From Streptomyces celluloflavus (GTDB lineage Bacteria > Actinomycetota > Actinomycetes > Streptomycetales > Streptomycetaceae): 64,000 nucleotides of DNA. The stretch covers positions 1 through 64,000 of the forward strand of contig JOEL01000051.1 of NCBI GenBank assembly GCA_000720995.1, in the 5' to 3' direction. Positions 43,819 through 53,732 of this stretch are shown here, piece by piece (positions within the stretch are counted from its first letter, which is position 1; every line of letters starts with the position of its first letter). The notes beneath the pieces were generated by a model that was not told where the DNA came from, did no database searches, and saw only the letters and a list, made by a program, of their open reading frames with translations. Made by a program: the position numbers and the translations under genes.

Positions 43819-45789
43819 TCAGGGGGTGCCCTGGTAGGCGGCCCAGATCTGGGGCGGAATGGACGTGCCCAGCTCGGTCTTGGGACCGCCCACGCCCTGC
43901 ATGGGCAGCAGCTGGGGCGCTCCCGGCTTGTTGCGGAACATGGTGATGGCGGTGGTCGGTTCGCCGGCGGTGACCGGTTCACCGGCGTCGGGCGCACCGC
44001 CGGTGGGGCCGGGGGTGCCGATGAACCACGCCGACTTCTGCCGGTCACCGGGCAGGGTGGCGCCCGCCGCGACCGGCTTGTCGTCCGGCGCGGCGGGCAC
44101 GGCCTGGCGTCCGCCCGCATCGTCGGCCGGGTCCGTGCCCTTGGCGTCCGCGGCCTCCTCAGGTTTCAGGCGCGTCGTGAGCCAGCCCAGCGACTCCAGC
44201 ACCCCGGCCATCTGCCGGGCCTGGAAGGGCGTGAGGACCTCCTTGGGCGCCGGGCGGGTGAAACCGTCCACCGGCTCGCCGTCCAGGGTCATTTTCGTCA
44301 CCGCGTACGGCTCGGAGTGCCGCCCCCCGTTGGCGAAGGTGCCGTACGCGTTCGCCAACCGGATTGCGCTGGGCGCCGAGGTGCCGAGCGGGAAGGTCTG
44401 CTCCAGGCGGGCCATGCTCTCCTTGCGCAGCCCCGCGGCCACCGCCATGTCCCGGATCTTCTCCAGCCCGAGGCTCTTCCCGGCCTGGACGAACGGCTGG
44501 CTCTTGGAGTTCAGCAGCGCCCCGCGCAGCTCCCCGAAACGGCGGTCCGCGGTCGCCATCACCGAGGGCGAACCGCTCCGCTCGCTCAACTCCTGTGCGG
44601 CGGCCGCCAGGACGAACGGTTTGAAGGCGGAACCGGCCGGGACGGCGGAGGTGTCCGCGTTGTTGATGAAGTGCTTGGTCGCGTCGGCGCCGCCGTAGAG
44701 GGCGAGGATCGCACCGTCCTTGGGCCGCACGGACGCCGCGCCGAACTCCACGAAGGTGTCGGCGGCGCGCTGCTTCGGGTCGATCGTCTTCTTGCGGACA
44801 TCGGTCACGGCCTTTTCCAGCCGGCGGGTACGCGCTTTGTCGAAGGTGGTGTAAATGCGGTAGCCGCCGCGCAGCAGGTCCTTGTCGGTCAGATCGGTGG
44901 CGCTCTTGATGAACTTGTTGGCGACGTCGATGAGATAGCCGGTCTGGCCGGCCTGGCTGGTCGGCTTGACCAAGGCGCGCGGCTCCGGGAACTCCCGGTA
45001 TTTCGCCCGCTCCGCCGCGGTCATCACACCGGTCTCCACCTCCCGGTCGAGTATCCACTTCCAACGCTCCTCGGCCCGCTCGTGGTTGGCCTTGTTCAGG
45101 CCCGGGTCGTACAGCTCGGAACCCTTCAACAGGGCGGCCAGCAAGGCGCCCTGACTGGCGTTCAACTCCTTCACGTCGACGCCGTAGTACGCGTGCGCGG
45201 CCGCCTGGACACCGTACGAATCGCGGCCGAACCAGCTGGTGTTGAGATATCCCCGCAGGATTTCCTTCTTGTCCCGCTGATTGCTCAGTTTCAGTGCGAT
45301 GAAGAATTCCTTGACCTTGCGGGTGACCGTCTGGTCCTGCGAGAGATAGGTGTTCTTCACGAACTGCTGGGTGATGGTGGAACCGCCCTGGGCGTCCTCG
45401 CCGGAGACCATGTTCACCACGGCGCGGCCGATGCCCTTGAGGGAGACGCCGGAGTCGCTGTAGAAGGTCTCGTTCTCCGCGGCGATCACGGCGCGCTGGA
45501 CGGACTCCGGCACCCGGTCGAGGGGGACGTTCTGCCGGTTGACGGCGCCGACGCTCACCATCTGGCTGCCGTCCGCCCAGTAGTAGACCGTCGCCTCCTT
45601 CCGCGCGAGGGCGTTCTCGCCCGGTATGTCGACGTTGGCGTAGATGATGGCGAACGCCGTCGCGAGGGCGAGGACCCCGCACGCGAAGACGCTGAGCCAC
45701 TGTCTCCACGACGGCAGCCAGCGGCGGGGGCCCTCCCGTCCCCGACGTGGATAGTCAATGAACCGACGACGCCCCTTCGTGCCTTTCAT
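43819..45789 (-). CDS. Class A penicillin-binding protein with altered transpeptidase site
   Basis: About 656 residues. A cytoplasmic basic N-terminus and one membrane span (FACGVLALATAFAIIYA, residues 37-53) precede a glycosyltransferase (GT51) domain with AAENETFYSDSG (105-116) and GGSTITQQF (137-145), both intact. In the transpeptidase domain SAFK (389-392) is present, but the SxN motif reads SKS (430-432) and the KTGT position reads AGAT (577-580), followed by KSAWFIG. The lysine of KTG is lost. Numbering from the GTG six bases upstream. Leftward, 173 nt after nrdB. Confidence 0.8.
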   Translation of the reverse strand: MKGTKGRRRFIDYPRRGREGPRRWLPSWRQWLSVFACGVLALATAFAIIYANVDIPGENALARKEATVYYWADGSQMVSVGAVNRQNVPLDRVPESVQRAVIAAENETFYSDSGVSLKGIGRAVVNMVSGEDAQGGSTITQQFVKNTYLSQDQTVTRKVKEFFIALKLSNQRDKKEILRGYLNTSWFGRDSYGVQAAAHAYYGVDVKELNASQGALLAALLKGSELYDPGLNKANHERAEERWKWILDREVETGVMTAAERAKYREFPEPRALVKPTSQAGQTGYLIDVANKFIKSATDLTDKDLLRGGYRIYTTFDKARTRRLEKAVTDVRKKTIDPKQRAADTFVEFGAASVRPKDGAILALYGGADATKHFINNADTSAVPAGSAFKPFVLAAAAQELSERSGSPSVMATADRRFGELRGALLNSKSQPFVQAGKSLGLEKIRDMAVAAGLRKESMARLEQTFPLGTSAPSAIRLANAYGTFANGGRHSEPYAVTKMTLDGEPVDGFTRPAPKEVLTPFQARQMAGVLESLGWLTTRLKPEEAADAKGTDPADDAGGRQAVPAAPDDKPVAAGATLPGDRQKSAWFIGTPGPTGGAPDAGEPVTAGEPTTAITMFRNKPGAPQLLPMQGVGGPKTELGTSIPPQIWAAYQGTP

Positions 45790-45913
45790 GCCCACCTAGA
45801 TGTGGTGGGAGAGGCTCCGGTTGCCACCTGACCGAATGGTCGGCTTTGGGGGCGGCCGGGTGAAGGGGCGTCGCAGCGTGGGGTGTTGAGGATTTCGGGC
45901 GGTGGGGGACGTA

Positions 45914-45954
45914 CCGGGAGAGGTCCCCCGGCACGCCCCCGGAACGTCTCCCGG
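45914..45954 (-). terminator. Stem-loop after nrdB
   Basis: CCGGGAGA (45914-45921) pairs with TCTCCCGG (45947-45954), with further GC pairing inside. It separates nrdAB from the PBP gene. Confidence 0.45.
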
Positions 45955-45962
45955 GGCGGACC

Positions 45963-47039
45963 CTAGAACTCGTCGTCGAAGGAGACCGAGCCCTCGACGG
46001 CGGTCTGGTAGGCGGAGGCCCGGCGCTCGAAGAAGTTGGTCAGCTCCTGGACGTTCTGGAGCTCCATGAAGGAGAACGGGTTCTGCGAACCGTAGACCGG
46101 CGCGAAGCCCAGCCGCTGGAGCCGCTGGTCGGCGACGCACTGGAGGTACTCGCGCATCGACTCGGTGTTCATGCCCGGCAGGCCCTCGCCGCACAGGTCC
46201 CGGCCGAACTGGAGCTCCGCCTCGACGGCCTCCTTGAGCATGTCCGTGACCTGCTGCTCCAGCGTCTCGTCGAAGAGGTCGGGCTCCTCGGCGCGCACCG
46301 TGTCGACCACCTCGAACGCGAAGTTCATGTGCATCGTCTCGTCGCGGAACACCCAGTTGGTGCCGGTCGCCAGGCCGTGCAGCAGACCGCGCGAACGGAA
46401 CCAGTAGACGTAGGCGAAGGCCCCGTAGAAGAAGAGCCCCTCGATGCAGGCCGCGAAGCAGATGAGGTTGAGCAGGAAGCGCCGGCGGTCCGCCTTCGAC
46501 TCCAGCTGGTCGATCTTCTCGACCGAATCCATCCACTTGAAGCAGAACTGCGCCTTCTCCCGGATGGACGGGATGTTCTCCACGGCCGCGAAGGCGGCGG
46601 CGCGGTCGTCCGGGTCGGGGAGGTAGGTGTCCAGCAGCGTCAGATAGAACTGGACGTGCACGGCCTCCTCGAAGAGCTGCCGGGACAGGTACAGCCGCGC
46701 CTCGGGGGAGTTGATGTGCTTGTAGAGCGTCAGCACCAGGTTGTTGGCCACGATCGAGTCGCCGGTCGCGAAGAACGCCACCAGCCGGCCGATCATGTGC
46801 TGCTCACCCGGTGAGAGCTTGGCCAGGTCGGCCACGTCGGAGTGGAGGTCCACCTCCTCCACGGTCCAGGTGTTCTTGATCGCGTCGCGGTAGCGGTCGT
46901 AGAAGTCCGGGTACCGCATGGGGCGCAGCGTCAGCTCGAAGCCCGGGTCGAGAAGGTTCTTGGTGCCGGTCGCGGGACCGTTGCCGAGGGCGGCGGCGGG
47001 GGCCGGGACGGTGGTCTGGTCGGGGGAGGGGTGGGACAT
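45963..47039 (-). CDS. nrdB: Ribonucleotide reductase beta subunit (class Ia)
   Basis: A 358-residue protein. ARLYLSRQLFEEAVHVQFY carries the iron ligands Glu and His, and FRDETMHMNFAFEVV the second set; YLQCVADQRLQRLGF and NPFSFMEL follow. It forms the diferric-tyrosyl radical cofactor. The ATG overlaps the nrdA TAA (TAATG). Confidence 0.94.
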   Translation of the reverse strand: MSHPSPDQTTVPAPAAALGNGPATGTKNLLDPGFELTLRPMRYPDFYDRYRDAIKNTWTVEEVDLHSDVADLAKLSPGEQHMIGRLVAFFATGDSIVANNLVLTLYKHINSPEARLYLSRQLFEEAVHVQFYLTLLDTYLPDPDDRAAAFAAVENIPSIREKAQFCFKWMDSVEKIDQLESKADRRRFLLNLICFAACIEGLFFYGAFAYVYWFRSRGLLHGLATGTNWVFRDETMHMNFAFEVVDTVRAEEPDLFDETLEQQVTDMLKEAVEAELQFGRDLCGEGLPGMNTESMREYLQCVADQRLQRLGFAPVYGSQNPFSFMELQNVQELTNFFERRASAYQTAVEGSVSFDDEF

Positions 47040-49486
47040 TACTGGCATGCCTCGCAGGACTCGGGGTTTTCCAGGGAGCAGGCGACGGCCTCGGGGTCGG
47101 TGGCCTGCTGCGGAACGGGGACGGTCGGGGCGGCGGTGGCGGCGGCGGTGCCGCGCGCCGACTGGGCGATCCGGGTCGCCGGGCGCGAGCGCAGGTAGTA
47201 CGTCGTCTTGATACCGCGCTTCCACGCGTAGGCGTACATCGAGCTGAGCTTGCCGATGGTCGGCGACGCCATGAAGAGGTTCAGCGACTGGCTCTGGTCC
47301 AGATAGGGCGTACGGGCCGCGGCCATGTCGATCAGGGCGCGCTGCGGGATCTCCCAGGCGGTCCGGTACCGCGCCCGGATCTCCTCGGGGATCCAACCGA
47401 GGTCCTGCACCGAGCCGTTGGCCTCGCGCAGCGCGTCACGGGTGCGCGCGTCCCACATGCCGAGCGACTTGAGTTCCTCGATCAGATACGTGTTGACCTG
47501 GAGGAACTCGCCGGACAGCGTCTCACGCTTGAAGAGGTTGGAGACCTGCGGCTCGATGCACTCGTAGACGCCCGCGATGGAGGCGATGGTGGCGGTCGGC
47601 GCGATGGCCAGGAGAAGCGAGTTGCGCATCCCGGTCGCCGCGACCCTGGTCCGCAGCGCGGCCCAGCGGTCCGCCCAGCGGGGCTCGGCGTCGGGGTAGT
47701 GGTCGGGGTGCAGCACACCGCGCGCGGTGCGGGTCGCGGACCACGCCGGGTGCGGGCCGTGCCGCTCGGCGAGGTCGGCGGACGCCTCGTACGCGGCGAG
47801 CATGATGCGCTCGGAGATCCGCGTCGACAGCTCCCGCGCCTCGGGCGAGTCGAAGGGCAGCCGCAGCCGGAAGAAGACGTCCTGGAGGCCCATCAGGCCC
47901 AGCCCGACCGGGCGCCAGCGGGAGTTGGAGGTGCCGGCCTGCTCGGTCGGGTAGAAGTTGATGTCCACGACGCGGTCGAGGAAGGTGACGGCGGTGCGGA
48001 CGGTCGCGTCCAGCCGCGCCCAGTCCATCTCGCCGTCCTCGCCCAGGTGGGCGGCCAGGTTCACGGAGCCCAGGTTGCAGACGGCCGTCTCCCCGTCGTC
48101 CGTCACCTCCAGGATCTCGGTGCACAGGTTGGACGAGTGGACGACCTTGCCGGGCTCGGCGGTCTGGTTGGCGGTGCGGTTGGCGGCGTCCTTGAACGTC
48201 ATCCAGCCGTTGCCGGTCTGCGCCAGGGTGCGCATCATGCGGGAGTACAGCAGCCGGGCCGGGATCTGCTTGAGCGCCTTGCCCTCGGCCTCGGCCCTGC
48301 GGTACGCGGCGTCGAACTCGTCGCCCCACAGGTCCACCAGCTCCGGCACGTCGGACGGCGAGAACAGCGACCAGTCGGCGTCCGTCTCGACCCGGCGCAT
48401 GAACTCGTCCGGGATCCAGTGCGCGATGTTCAGGTTGTGCGTACGGCGGGCCTCCTCACCGGTGTTGTCGCGCAGCTCCAGGAACTCCTCGATGTCGGCG
48501 TGCCAGGTCTCCAGGTAGACGCAGGCGGCGCCCTTGCGCCGGCCGCCCTGGTTCACCGCGGCCACCGAGGCGTCCAGGGTGCGCAGGAACGGCACGATGC
48601 CGTTGGAGTGGCCGTTGGTGCCGCGGATCAGCGACCCGCGGGCGCGGATCCGGGAGTACGAGAGGCCGATACCGCCGGCGTGCTTGGAGAGCCGGGCGAC
48701 CTGGTGGTAGCGGTCGTAGATCGAGTCGAGCTCGTCCAGCGGCGAGTCCAGCAGATAGCAGGAGGACATCTGCGGGTGGCGGGTGCCGGAGTTGAAGAGG
48801 GTGGGGGAGGAGGGGAGGTAGGAGAGCGAGCTGGTGAGGCGGTACAGCTCGGCGACATCGTCCAGCGCGGCCACCGAGTCGTTCTCCGCCAGACCGCAGG
48901 CCACCCGCAGCAGGAAGTGCTGGGGGGTCTCGATGACCTGCCGGGTGGTGGGGTGGCGCAGGAGGTAACGGGAGTGCAGGGTGCGCAGCCCGAAGTAGCC
49001 GAACCGGTCGTCGGCGCCGTCGGCCAGGGCCCGGCCGACGAGCGCGTCCAGGCGGGCCGCGTGGGTCCGCACGAACGCGGCGGTCGCGTCGGCGATCAGG
49101 CCCTCGCGGTGGCCGGTCTCGACCGAGGCGGAGAAGGAGACGGCGCCCTGGCCCGCGGCCTCCTCCGCGATGGCGCGGGTGAGCAGGCGCGCGGCGAGCT
49201 TGGAGTACTGCGGCTCGTCGCCGATCAGTCCTGCCGCCGCGTCGATGGCCAGTGACCGCAGCTCGGCCTCGTCGGAGCCCGGGTGCCGGCCGCGGAGCGC
49301 GGCGGCGGCCACCTTGCCGGGGTCGGTCGCGGTGAGGTCCTCGGTCAGCTCGGTCAGGGTGCGCAGCAGGGCGACCCCCGGACCGTCCTCGCCCGCTCCG
49401 GCACGGCCGGCGGGGACGCCGGGCGTGGCCACCGCGGGCTGTCCGACCTCGGCGTCTGACGCGGGCTCCGTTGGCGCGATGGTCAC
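47039..49486 (-). CDS. nrdA: Ribonucleotide reductase alpha subunit (class Ia)
   Basis: An 815-residue protein. SSCYLLDSPLDELDSIYD, LGLMGLQDVFFRLRLP, NLCTEILEV and ASIAGVYECIEPQVSN are class I alpha-subunit blocks with catalytic Cys, Asn and Glu. The C-terminal ESCEACQ supplies the redox cysteine pair. GTG at 49484-49486 has GGGAGAG about 7 nt upstream; a longer frame would run through the riboswitch region. Expression should be repressed by cobalamin through the leader. Confidence 0.94.
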   Translation of the reverse strand: MTIAPTEPASDAEVGQPAVATPGVPAGRAGAGEDGPGVALLRTLTELTEDLTATDPGKVAAAALRGRHPGSDEAELRSLAIDAAAGLIGDEPQYSKLAARLLTRAIAEEAAGQGAVSFSASVETGHREGLIADATAAFVRTHAARLDALVGRALADGADDRFGYFGLRTLHSRYLLRHPTTRQVIETPQHFLLRVACGLAENDSVAALDDVAELYRLTSSLSYLPSSPTLFNSGTRHPQMSSCYLLDSPLDELDSIYDRYHQVARLSKHAGGIGLSYSRIRARGSLIRGTNGHSNGIVPFLRTLDASVAAVNQGGRRKGAACVYLETWHADIEEFLELRDNTGEEARRTHNLNIAHWIPDEFMRRVETDADWSLFSPSDVPELVDLWGDEFDAAYRRAEAEGKALKQIPARLLYSRMMRTLAQTGNGWMTFKDAANRTANQTAEPGKVVHSSNLCTEILEVTDDGETAVCNLGSVNLAAHLGEDGEMDWARLDATVRTAVTFLDRVVDINFYPTEQAGTSNSRWRPVGLGLMGLQDVFFRLRLPFDSPEARELSTRISERIMLAAYEASADLAERHGPHPAWSATRTARGVLHPDHYPDAEPRWADRWAALRTRVAATGMRNSLLLAIAPTATIASIAGVYECIEPQVSNLFKRETLSGEFLQVNTYLIEELKSLGMWDARTRDALREANGSVQDLGWIPEEIRARYRTAWEIPQRALIDMAAARTPYLDQSQSLNLFMASPTIGKLSSMYAYAWKRGIKTTYYLRSRPATRIAQSARGTAAATAAPTVPVPQQATDPEAVACSLENPESCEACQ

Positions 49487-49654
49487 GTGGTGCTCTCCCT
49501 CACTCGGCGGGGGCCAGGAGGGGCGGGGCGCGACGGGCGCACGCGGGCATGCGGCACCCCGATACGGTTCGGGATGCGCGGGCACACCGCGCGGCGTCCA
49601 CCGGCCCAACCCGCGAGGCCCGGACGTATCGACACCCGCACCGATGGCGGCGCG

Positions 49655-49790
49655 GACGTACCGTCGGCAGGTCCTCGGACTCACGGGCGCGCGAAGGGGC
49701 CGAATGGCCATATATGCGCGCTCATACACCGTTGCGGGACAGTTCCGGATTCCCACCGGATTTCCCTGCGGCGACAGCGAGGACGAGCAT
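49655..49790 (-). ncRNA. Cobalamin riboswitch upstream of nrdAB
   Basis: On the minus strand the segments GGGAAATCCGGTGGGAATCC and GAACTGTCCCGCAACGGTG are followed by GAGTCCGAGGACCTGCCG (49682-49665). The last is the B12 box; the others are the conserved core. In S. coelicolor a B12 riboswitch shuts off class I nrdAB so that the B12-dependent class II enzyme is used. The ends are approximate. The downstream ribosome-binding site is about 165 nt away. Confidence 0.9.
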
Positions 49791-49832
49791 ACATGTGGGG
49801 GTGGCCCCTCGCGCGCACCCCCACATGTAGTG
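49787..49832 (-). promoter_or_regulatory. Pair of NrdR boxes
   Basis: CACTACATGTGGGG (minus strand, 49832-49819) and CCCCACATGTATGC (49800-49787) share the ACATGT core with centres 32 bp apart, three helical turns. NrdR represses ribonucleotide reductase genes through such paired boxes. ACATGTGGGGGTG and CACCCCCACATGT also form a 13-bp inverted repeat at 49791-49828. Confidence 0.65.
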
Positions 49833-49923
49833 AGTCGTGAGTGATGGAGCGGTATCTGTCAGTGGCCTCCGCTATCGTCGGTTCTACGATTCCTGCTCCC
49901 TCTGACAGCGAGGAGAAGGCCCC

Positions 49924-50511
49924 ATGACCGCGCTCGCCGACCGGCCGCACATCCTGCTCACCGAGCACTTCGAAGAGGCCGCCCGGATACTCGCACGCTT
50001 GGAGGAAGGCGCGCGGCTGGAGTTCATCGACGGGAAGATCAGGAGCAAGCCCATGCCGGACGGGGATCACGGGCGGATCGTCGAGTGGCTGATGCGTCAT
50101 TGCATCCAGTCGCGCCCCGAACTGTGGCTCTACCCGGACCAAGGACTCAAGGTGCAGGCGTACCGCAGCGGCCGCGCCCGTCCGGACGGCTCGCTCGCGG
50201 CCAGTGGTGCTTTCGTCGGCCAGGGCGAATGGGCCGATCCCGACCCGGTGCTGATGGTTTTCGAGGTCACCTCCTACGACTCCGACACCGACCGGCGTGA
50301 CCGGGTGGAAAAGCCCCGCGCGTACGCCGAGACCGGTATCCCGCTCTTTCTGCTGATCGACCGCGAGGCCGGTCAGGTGACGCTCCACAGCGAGCCCGAC
50401 GGCGTCCGCTACGAGGATGTGCGCACCGTGCCGTTCGGCCGGACGCTCCGTCTGCCGGACCCGGTGGGCATCACGCTCGAAACCGAGGCGCTCAAGGACT
50501 GGGTGGGCTGA
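49924..50511 (+). CDS. Uma2-family (DUF820) endonuclease-like protein
   Basis: A 195-residue protein. RPDGSLA, MVFEVTSYDSDTDRRDRVEKPRAYAETGIPLFLLID shows the PD-(D/E)xK core (ExTS...D...K...Y) of the Uma2 family, widespread in Streptomyces and cyanobacteria. Function is unknown. It is divergent from nrdA and has a good GGAGAAGG 4 nt before the ATG at 49924. Confidence 0.8.
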   Translation: MTALADRPHILLTEHFEEAARILARLEEGARLEFIDGKIRSKPMPDGDHGRIVEWLMRHCIQSRPELWLYPDQGLKVQAYRSGRARPDGSLAASGAFVGQGEWADPDPVLMVFEVTSYDSDTDRRDRVEKPRAYAETGIPLFLLIDREAGQVTLHSEPDGVRYEDVRTVPFGRTLRLPDPVGITLETEALKDWVG

Positions 50512-50607
50512 GCAGGCGCGGACGGTGCGCCTCGCTCCGGCACACCAACGGGCCGCCGCGCCCCGGAGGGGACGCGGCGGCCCGTTGACCGCGTGTGAGA
50601 TGCCGGT

Positions 50608-52290
50608 TCAGTGCCCGGCCGGGGAACTCACCGTGGCCGGGGGCAGGTCGGGGGTGGTGCCCTTGTCGCCGACGTCCGCGGTGTAGTCGGCGGGACTGGT
50701 CTCGTCGACGCCGTCGGGGGCCTTCACGGCCCGCAGGACGACCGTCAGGACCACCGTCACCAGGACGTTCAGTGCGAACGCGGTGAGGCCGATGTAGCCG
50801 ATCTGGCCGATGCCGGGGATCTCCTTGCTGGAGCCGCCGAAGTGCGCCTGGGTGGGGCTGGCCACGCCGTACGCCGCGAGGGTGCCGTAGAGCATGCCGG
50901 CCGCCCAGCCGGCCAGCAGCGCCCAGCGGTGGAACCAGCGGGTGAACAGGCCGCCGACCAGCGCCGGCATGGTCTGGAGGATCCAGATGCCGCCCAGCAG
51001 CTGGAAGTTGATCGCCACGGTCTTGTCCATGGTCAGGACGAAGATCAGCGCGCCCACCTTCACCAGCAGGGACACCAGCTTGGCGACCTTGTGCTCCTGC
51101 GCCGCCGTCGCGTCGGGCTTGAGGAAGTCCTTGTAGACGTTGCGGGTGAAGAGATTGGCGGCGGCGATCGACATGATGGCCGCGGGTACCAGCGCGCCGA
51201 TGCCGATGGCCGCAAACGCGACGCCGGCGAACCAGCTCGGGAACATGTCCGCGAACAGCTGCGGGATGGCCAGCTGCGGATTGCCCTGGATGTCCGTACC
51301 GGCCTTGATCGCCATGAAGCCGAGCAGCGCCAGGAAGCCCAGCATCAGGGAGTACAGGGGCAGGATGGTGGTGTTGCGGCGGATCACCTCGCGGCTGCGC
51401 GAGGAGAGCGTCGCGGTGATGGAGTGCGGGTACATGAAGAGCGCCAGCGCCGAGCCGAGCGCCAGCGTCGCGTACGCCCACTGGCTGCCGGCGCCGCTCA
51501 CCAGCTCGCCGCGCGGTTTGCCGGTCGGCCCCGGCTCTGCGAACGCCTTCCCGGCCGCATCGAAGATCGCGCCGAAACCGCCCAGCTTGATCGGGATGTA
51601 GATGATCGCGACCGCGATGACGAGGTAGATCAGCCCGTCCTTGACGAACGCGATCAGCGCGGGCGCCCGCAGCCCCGAGGAGTAGGTGTACGCGGCCAGT
51701 ACGGCGAACGCGATCAGCAGCGGCAGGTCCTTGACGAACCAGCCGGTGTGCTCGCCGCCACCGACGCCCAGCACGTCCAGGACGGCCTGGATGCCGACCA
51801 GTTGGAGCGCGATGTACGGCATCGTGGCCAGGATGCCGGTGAGTGCGACGGCCAGCGACAGGCCCTTGGAGCCGAAGCGGCCGCGTACGAAGTCGGAGGT
51901 GGTGACGTAGCCGTGCCGGTGCGACACCGACCAGAGCCGGGGCAGGAAGGTGAAGATGAGGGGGTAGACGAGGATCGTGTACGGGACGGCGAAGAAGCCG
52001 GCCGCGCCCGCCGCGTAGATCGCCGCCGGGACGGCGACGAAGGTGTACGCGGTGTAGAGGTCGCCGCCGAGCAGGAACCAGGTCACCCAGGTGCCGAAGC
52101 TGCGGCCGCCCAGGCCCCATTCGTCGAGGTTCGCGGACTGTTCGGCCTTGCGCCAGCGGGCGGCCAGGAAGCCCATGACCGTCACGGCCACGAAGAAGAA
52201 CACGAAGACGGCGAGCGCGACGCCGTTCACGCCCTTGGCCGCGGCGGCGGCCAGCTGGTCGGACCCGGTCGAGGGGAGTGCCGCGGTCAC
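50608..52290 (-). CDS. Sodium:solute symporter (MctP-like)
   Basis: A 560-residue multi-span protein. WGLGGRSFGTWVTWFLLGGDLYTAYTFVAVP, SHRHGYVTTSDFVRGRFGS and AFAAIGIGALVPAAIMSIAAANLFTRNVYKDF are typical SSS transporter blocks. Resemblance to monocarboxylate permease MctP suggests lactate/pyruvate/alanine uptake, but this is not proven. GTG start overlaps the DUF3311 stop. Confidence 0.85.
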   Translation of the reverse strand: MTAALPSTGSDQLAAAAAKGVNGVALAVFVFFFVAVTVMGFLAARWRKAEQSANLDEWGLGGRSFGTWVTWFLLGGDLYTAYTFVAVPAAIYAAGAAGFFAVPYTILVYPLIFTFLPRLWSVSHRHGYVTTSDFVRGRFGSKGLSLAVALTGILATMPYIALQLVGIQAVLDVLGVGGGEHTGWFVKDLPLLIAFAVLAAYTYSSGLRAPALIAFVKDGLIYLVIAVAIIYIPIKLGGFGAIFDAAGKAFAEPGPTGKPRGELVSGAGSQWAYATLALGSALALFMYPHSITATLSSRSREVIRRNTTILPLYSLMLGFLALLGFMAIKAGTDIQGNPQLAIPQLFADMFPSWFAGVAFAAIGIGALVPAAIMSIAAANLFTRNVYKDFLKPDATAAQEHKVAKLVSLLVKVGALIFVLTMDKTVAINFQLLGGIWILQTMPALVGGLFTRWFHRWALLAGWAAGMLYGTLAAYGVASPTQAHFGGSSKEIPGIGQIGYIGLTAFALNVLVTVVLTVVLRAVKAPDGVDETSPADYTADVGDKGTTPDLPPATVSSPAGH

Positions 52291-52547
52291 TTGGCCGCAC
52301 CGCCCTTGCGGGCGCGCTGCTCACGCAGCACGAGCCGGTACGCGAGCAGGGTCAGCGCGGTCGAGATCAGCACCCAGAGCATCTGGTACCAGTAGAAGAA
52401 CGGGATCCCGATGAGGGTCGGTTCGACCTTGGCGTACGAACTCACCCACAGCATCGCCACGAACGGAGCGATCAGGCATACGGCGGCCACCACACGTGTG
52501 GGGGTGACGACCTGTCCGGTATCCGGTGATTGGGCTGGCTCTGGCAT
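52287..52547 (-). CDS. DUF3311 small membrane subunit
   Basis: An 86-residue protein with two hydrophobic spans (VVAAVCLIAPFVAMLWVSSY and FFYWYQMLWVLISTALTLLAY). DUF3311 proteins usually precede an SSS transporter; here the stop overlaps the transporter start (GTGA), so they act together. Confidence 0.85.
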   Translation of the reverse strand: MPEPAQSPDTGQVVTPTRVVAAVCLIAPFVAMLWVSSYAKVEPTLIGIPFFYWYQMLWVLISTALTLLAYRLVLREQRARKGGAAK

Positions 52548-52729
52548 GGTGACGGCTCCGTCCCTGGTGATCTCCTGTGTGATCGGCTAGGAAATCTATG
52601 GCAGGGGCGTGGCGCGCGTCACTAGCTGTCCGCATATCAGTACGGACACGGCGGCTGCCGCGGTGGCGCCGTCGCCGCGTCGGCGGCGGCGGGGTCCCGG
52701 CCGGGAATCCGCCGCCGTCCGCGGGCCGT

Positions 52730-53638
<909 letters not shown>

Positions 53639-53659
53639 TTATACACCCTTGACACCCCA

Positions 53660-53675
53660 AAAGGTCTAGGCCAAG
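53660..53675 (+). promoter_or_regulatory. dre operator 1 (weak)
   Basis: AAAGGTCTAGGCCAAG matches 11 of 16 positions of the DasR consensus ACTGGTCTAGACCAGT (counted by eye). Confidence 0.55.
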
Positions 53676-53683
53676 CTGCGGGA

Positions 53684-53699
53684 ACTGGTCTAAACCATT
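53684..53699 (+). promoter_or_regulatory. dre operator 2 (strong)
   Basis: ACTGGTCTAAACCATT matches 14 of 16 consensus positions and lies 34 bp before the dasA ATG. Confidence 0.85.
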
Positions 53700-53732
53700 A
53701 AAGACCACATCCGGCCTTTAGGGGAGAGCGCA

